In this document: piece after piece, positions 57,651 through 64,000 of the stretch
How the letters are laid out: every line of letters begins with the position of its first letter
Numbering within the stretch: the first letter of the stretch is position 1
Assembly: GCF_026213295.1 (NCBI RefSeq)
Contig: NC_079425.1
Location: 9,788,372-9,852,371 of the forward strand
Direction: 5' to 3'
DNA from: Gadus chalcogrammus
Lineage: Eukaryota; Chordata; Actinopteri; Gadiformes; Gadidae
Length of the DNA: 64,000 nt
Notes under the pieces: model-generated
Told to the model about the DNA's origin: nothing
The model's input: only the letters and a program-made list of their open reading frames with translations
The model's database searches: none
Made by a program: the position numbers and the translations under genes

Positions 57651-60600
57651 ACCGGGATACCGGAATGCCTTCTACTCCATGTTACACACCACATTGAGCC
57701 CAGCTTCAACTCCTATGTTGCAAGAAGGATACAGACACTTCTCGCTCGCCTGGCGAAAAAACACATAGTTCCATCTCGCAAAACAACAATATTTACAATA
57801 TCAGAATATATATTTTTTCCTTTATGTCCTGGTTATTTAGGCCTACTCTTCTAAGTCAAGTTGGCATGGATTCCGACCAATGTTTCAGAATAAAAGTGGC
57901 GTGCAATTGATTTATTTTAAGCAACTCTTTATTTATTCCAAAACAAAACGGTGTGTCATGGGAAATCCGTACAGCAAATTATGAAATGGATAGGGTTATA
58001 CGAACGGATAGCCTATGTTTCCAAACGCTGTTGTGCAGCCTTTATTTGGGCTTCCCTTTTTCCCATATCCGCCTTTTTTTCGGGATATGCCTGCTCAGCT
58101 AAAACTAAAGTAGTAGGCGACTGATCGCACCGAGAGAATGGTCTGCACTCGACAATGGGCAGAGACAGGGTTGGAATTTAGTTCAGCCATACTTTGCCCA
58201 TTATTTGAGTGTCATCTTTTAAAAATGCATGGTAATATGCGGTAGTTAACAGGTATCATCAGTGATGATATGTATGTAATATTTCCAGTTCCAGATTGTG
58301 ATCATTCATCGATATACAATCTTTAGACTTTCTCTTTTGAACAAATCCATCAAGTCAGCTCAGCTTTCTAAACATCCTTTATGATCAATTCCAAAGTGTT
58401 GTTTTAAATGCCATATGTAGAACATTGTTGCATGTTATTATTAAGATCATGTTCATTTAACCTATCATGACAGCAGCAGTTATCAGCTAGAGTGAACAGG
58501 AGAGTGATTCATTTTAGGGACTGTTGAAATTCTTTTGGTGTTTTTTAAAATGTACAAATGGTAACCTATATATGTCCAAAACTGAAAATTGCATCTCTTG
58601 CCCCTGGGCAACACACAATTATCTTCAGGTAGATTTATACTTAATTGTATTGACTCCAAAAAAAGGCAATTTTAAAAGTGTTATTAGTGTTAATGTTGGT
58701 TTCTCATACATTTCAAATAGGTTTTCAGTATGGCTAGGGACACATTCATTAATTAATTTAGCTGCTATTTAAAACGTACAGTTTGTATTCTTTCAGACTT
58801 CCAAACAAGATGTAAATCTGCCTGAAAAGGAAAAATAGAGGGAGCAAAAGATGCTTTGTTTTCAGCTTATGCAACCATTGGACCTGTTGGAAGATAGCCT
58901 GAATGGCATTTTCAAAAGAATAGGATATTGTCTTTGCTGAAACACGAGTCCCTACTTTGAAAATTCGGATTTGAGCTCTTATGTATCACTCAAAACTAAC
59001 TTAGTCACATTTAATCATTGTTAAATCCTTTACTATATAATGCCCCATTGTTTGACATTTGATTATTTTACATATTCTATGAACACAGTTGCATGGTTAT
59101 TGTCAGCCTCTTTTTTTGGCTGCCCATCATTGAAGTAGTTTTTTAGCAACAATGCTGTAATGATGTTAACATATGTTATATAACCAGTGGTGGATTGTTA
59201 TAGTGTGGTCTTAACATGTAGAACGGAAATACTGCAATTAATGGAAACCTTTGATACCGATAGCTATAGATAGCTATAGATAAATGGTATCATATAGACC
59301 TAACCATCATTAAATATCACCATTCTTTTCTATTATAAAGATATAATTCACATTGATCTGTATAACTTACCCTGCCTAACATCAAATCAAATGCAAATCT
59401 TATGCAGGAGGAAAAACTCTCTTTCAACCATTGCAATAAATCAGGTTTAAAATGACGTTCGCATTTTAACCGTTGGTGTATTTATTTAACAGTGCACTCT
59501 GTAGACCACCACTCTGGTCACACTCACAGTTAAAGTCGTATGTATTAAAGAACCATCAAAAAACACTGAATGATAATGCTTATCAGAAGCCTCACAGCTA
59601 TCATTCAATTGCATCACTTATGTAGTTATAGATGCGTATCCTTCAATAAGACAAGTGACTAGAAAGTGGGATTTTGGAATAAGCCAACTTCAAATGAGAT
59701 GCCATCAAAAAATCCTTGTTGGTTGAGAAATCGATAGATATGTGTGTTCAAATGGTACTCATGTGGATGTTGGTTTTTGGAGCAAGTTCAAAACTATTTA
59801 ATATGGAAAATTCATTGCTGAACCATAGCAAGAGGAAAATATTATTTAATCAAATTCTTGTTGCTATATTTCCAGCAAAAAACAAGAACATTTAACCAAT
59901 TTTTTTAACCCAAATGTACAAATCAAAAAGGACGTCAAATACTATTTTTGTTTTCCATTATCTAATCTCCAATGGTTTTCTTCTTTTATTTCAGAAACAT
60001 TGCACTAAAACATATGTCATCCCCGCGTTATCTGTTATCTCTTCAAATCTAAATTAAGGAAATTAATCGTTACAAGGATGAAAAATCAGGCATCAAAGCA
60101 AGTCCAAATGCCAGCCTCTTAGCAGTCAAGGCTGGCCGGAAAGAAAATGAAAGAAACAATCCAGTGGGACTCAGAGTGTGTGTGCCCTAAGGTAAACCCA
60201 GGGTTAGAAAGGGAATTGTAGAGTAAAGGCAGCTGCGAAGTACTAAGAGCAGGGCCCCAATGAGGCCAGAGTAGAATGCCACCAAAAAGGAAAAGCAGGC
60301 TCAAAGCCGCTGACGTCATCTAAGTAAATCTGCTTCAGTACCGCAGTCGTAAAATGACTGCCAGCTACCGAGTGCACTTTGGCCTTGTCAACAACCCCAG
60401 CCCCGGTTGACAAGGCCAAAGGGGTGTTTGGCAGTGGGATATTACTTTTTCATGATAGATATTGTTATGGTAAATAGGATATGTCCATCCATATCCACGG
60501 TTTGACTTCATCGTAAAGAGCGTGAGTTTCCACTGATGCTTCTATGGCAAGCCACACGGGTCCAAAACTTTTTGTGATCTTCTTAAGATAATGGTGAGAA

Positions 60601-63600
60601 TGAACGTAAGATGTTTTTATCACTAGAAATGTTAAAATAAATGGAAGACTGTTTAAATAAATAATGTTATCCTTCCTCTGAAAGTAAAGAGAGAGAGAGC
60701 AGTCATTTAGTTATAATTTTTACCATTTGTTGCTGAAATCCCATCCTTATTTGGAGAAAACCTACAACATGATGTTTTTGACTTTGATTAGACGCAGATG
60801 AAAAGCAATATATAATCCATGAATCATTAGATGAGTCAGTTTCTGAAACCCCCATAAACGCTAGAGTTCTTTCACAATCAAAGCAGGAATTCGAAACCTC
60901 ACCAACTTTCTTTTGCGTTGCTCATAGAAGCAGTAGGAGCTTGGATTCAAGCCTCCTGCTGACGGAAGGAAATCTTGCAGCCATTGCACAAATGGACCAG
61001 ATTACATTCATTAAAAGTGTTTTTATGTGTGGCTTTTATTTAAATATAACCTATCCACCCCCTTCCAAACCACAATCCCTATTACATCCTAAAACATTGA
61101 ATTCCTATAGATGATGTATGATCAAAGCAGACACAAATCAATGTATCTTCTCTGAAGTTTTTGTCTTATTGCCAGCCCAATTAAACCGGCCACAAGCAAC
61201 CAATGGATTCCAAAGAATTGCACTGTCTAGCGGATGACAAATTGATGCTTAGGCTTCCCTAAGTGCCAGGACTTCCATGGTGGTCCACTAGTTGTCTCTT
61301 ATTGTTTTGGTCAGCAGATCCACCACTCACCACCGCAATACATTTTAACGCCTCATCTCTTGCTCAACATTTTTATTGGCTATTTATTGGCTTCCAGGAG
61401 ATTTAAGAAGAATTGCCTCCTAGGAAGGCATGTCTTAATGTGCAGAGGTAGAGTTCCTCCATCTAGTAGGAAAAGGTGGAGAAAAGGTACACAATACAGA
61501 TTGAATCAAAGATCCAGAGATCAAATTGGCTATTTATGGCCCTGGTGATGCAGCTATTTGTTTGGTAGACATATATGGATTGGGAGAAAACAATGTTGCT
61601 TATTGTAGAAAAAAAAAACCTGGTTGAAACTTATGAAAGATAAGTTTATTCATTAAAAAAAACTGAATATGACGCACACTGACCGTCTTGGTGCAACAAG
61701 TCACATCTGGCTGGGGGAAAAAAAGATTTTTGACTGTTGCTCTTTTACATGTGTGATGCAGGTCAACTACAACCCAAAGTGTAGTCAAAGGTTAGCGATG
61801 AAGTGAAGTAATTTAGGAGGAGGAGGTGGTGGAGGCGATGAGAACCACGAGAAGGAGGCATCGGAAGGGTCCAAAGCTAATGGTGGCCTTCCTTCTCATT
61901 TCTATGATTTGTTTTGTCATACCCGTGCGCACGTGTCTTGAATGAGCCAGCGGCCCGGGTCTCATTCTGCTCTGCTCTCATAACTGTCAGGAGATCCTTT
62001 ATCTGATGGACCTTTATTTACAGCTTCAATTTCCTGAGCTTCTCGTGTTCTGCCTTTCTCCACACCAGCGTCACATTGGAGTATATGCAGTCTGGAATGC
62101 ATCGCATATTTCTTTTGAAAGAAAAATATTTTCTAAGCTTCTTTTCAGAAAAGGAAATTATTATTTACGTATTATCTGAATTTTAGGGATGTTAGACACC
62201 CAAGGACAGGGACGTATTAGTAGAATAAGGAGAGATATGCTTAACCAGTGCCTATTTGTTGGACTGGACATCTCTTGTGTTGTTCACGTCACGACAGTTA
62301 TAGCTTTTTTTAGGTAGAAGCCAGGCAGGGAGGCCTGCGCTGACAGTACCTGTAAATCAATGGGCTTCGCTGACAGAGATTGATCCCAGTGTCCAGACAG
62401 CTGCTGGTTGGAAGGATCCAGGTCTCATGTTTGAGTGAGATGATCTTGGACAGATTCCTTGCACCTAAGCGTGCAAGTTTAAAGAGGCATGAAATAAACA
62501 CATGGCCTTTGCCAATAACTGGAAGAGCATTGGCAAGCTTACCAGCGACTCCAATGGACCTTTGGAAATTGGTATTGAAAAGCTTGCTCATTCATTCATT
62601 AGGACTCTATAGCCTGTAGATTTTTTTTTTCATTAAAACTTGATATAGTCCTTTGTATGGTCAGCCACTTTCATTTGAACAGTCTTTAGAAATATTTCCA
62701 TTATTACTTTGGAGGTTCGTGTTCTTTTTTTCCTCATTCAATTTATTTTTGTCTTAGGATACATTTGCGGTCTGGTTAGTAATTCCGTCAAATACTTTGT
62801 AGTTTTTTTTTTTATGCCTGCTTAATCTAGACGGTGGGTTCGGGCTGAACTATTATGCTCAATGTTGTCACTAGATAAAGGAATAAAATAGCCTATTTCC
62901 ATAGATTTTACATGCACATATTTCAGAAGATTCCTTTCTTTACCATTGCATGCGTAGGTCTTCACTGATGGATGTGTTATTCCAGAGTTAATTAACCTGC
63001 TTTAATGACATCATGAAAGTGTAAATGGAATTCCATCTATGTTTGTCATTGTGAATGTGTATTATGGGAAGCATATTCTGCAAAGACTAAATGGAATACT
63101 TTTGACAGCAGCAGTAATTAAGAGGGCCAGGATATGTCTTTACAACATGCAGAATCTTGTAATCACCTGGTGATTATAGTTTTCAACATTGTGGACTTAA
63201 CTGCTGTGGGCCATTATGGGGTGCACGGAAGTCATTCACAGAGTCATTATTGCACCCTCCAAGATAACGGGCACAAAAGAGCAAAATTACATTTGAGACC
63301 TCTCATCCGTTATTTCATTACCTTGCTGCGCCTGATGGGTAAAATGGGTTTCTCTTAATTTAAGAAGTTGGATTCCAGGTAGGCGAGTGGTTTATGTAAT
63401 CTGGCGATAAGCATCATCTCTCTTAATGCCATGTCACAGCTACCCCACTCCCCTACTACCACACACACGTGTTGCATTGTCACCTCCCCTCCCCCCATCA
63501 CACAAATAGGTCTATTTCCATGGTTCCCACATTGTAAAGACAAGAGTGTGCAATTATCCATTGGCCTCATGTGTTTCTACAGATGACATTCATACCTTCC

Positions 63601-64000
63601 TCCGGTTGTCATAATTAGGCCTGGGATTCTAGAGCACTTAGAGACCACATCAATAGGCAACTCCGCCATGTTATTCACACGTCTCCCATCTCCAAAGTAG
63701 CCATAGTACACAAAAGAAACAATGCACAGCAGCTAGTTATCCTCACCAATGTAGCTAGGCATAGCCGGGGAAACAAAATATTATCACCACCAATGCTACT
63801 TTTCTTGTGTATAAGAGGATAATAAACTGCATAAGTAATCTCACATTCCTCGTATAGCCTTTTTAATTTTTGGAAGATATCCCTTTCAAAGCGACAAAAC
63901 CGTTGCCCACGTATCAACGTATCTGTGGACAAACTCCCCGTCATAAAAATCCACATCTTTCCTTCTATGTAGTTCTTTGCTTTTTCTATTAGGTTTCCCA
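57651..64000. other. Gene-free stretch to the end of the window
   Basis: AT-rich sequence without recognisable exons. It contains a perfect 16-bp inverted repeat at 60377-60421 and a G/A-rich purine run near 61817-61860. A segment at 62310-62620 is open on both strands and may be unusually constrained, but no protein is recognised. Confidence 0.5.
60377..60421. repeat. Perfect 16-bp inverted repeat with 13-base loop
   Basis: The left arm CTTTGGCCTTGTCAAC (60377-60392) and right arm GTTGACAAGGCCAAAG (60406-60421) are exact reverse complements, separated by AACCCCAGCCCCG. Confidence 0.95.

Noticed and set aside
57187..57854. Overlapping ORFs of 93 and 136 codons as a new single-exon gene
   Set aside because: No protein similarity is recognised and two frames overlap with neither favoured. 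It is kept only as a possible spliced exon in the findings.

Overview
The window is vertebrate nuclear DNA, most likely from a ray-finned (teleost) fish. Three intron-rich genes with GT-AG introns are present. Introns are fairly short, very long (GT)n/(CA)n microsatellites are common, and relics of repeats typical of fish occur between and inside the genes. I see no bacterial, viral or plasmid features.

Layout. (1) 1-14,990, plus strand: usp47, a ubiquitin-specific protease. I could place 28 coding exons that join without a frame break into 1,373 codons plus stop, close to the length of the mammalian protein. (2) 15,060-18,600, minus strand: dkk3, a secreted Dickkopf-family protein of 291 codons in 7 coding exons, with a TATA box at its 5' end. 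usp47 and dkk3 run tail to tail, with their poly(A) signals about 95 bp apart. (3) About 19,100 (tentative non-coding first exon) or 25,547 (first coding exon) to about 45,030, plus strand: mical2, an actin-oxidising flavin monooxygenase with CH and LIM domains. I placed 21 coding exons, giving 1,136 codons. dkk3 and mical2 are divergent (head to head). (4) 45,030-64,000: no recognisable gene. This part holds microsatellites, repeat relics, a CpG-containing stretch with one exon-like segment (57,502-57,615) and a perfect 16-bp inverted repeat (60,377-60,421).

The order USP47 - DKK3 (reversed) - MICAL2 is the order on human 11p15.3, so this is a conserved vertebrate block. The three genes do not form one pathway: USP47 deubiquitinates proteins inside the cell, DKK3 is secreted, and MICAL2 oxidises F-actin and influences SRF/MRTF signalling.

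The points most worth checking are: the last mical2 exon, which encodes a hydrophobic, tail-anchor-like C terminus after the LIM domain; a 108-bp in-frame intron in usp47 with no stop codon (exitron-like); a (CA)43 array starting a few bases after a dkk3 5' splice site; a 234-bp mical2 intron that is more than half (GT)n; and the exon-like segment and hairpin in the downstream gene-free region. Exon limits were assigned by eye from splice consensus, reading-frame continuity and recalled similarity to the human proteins. No alignment was run.
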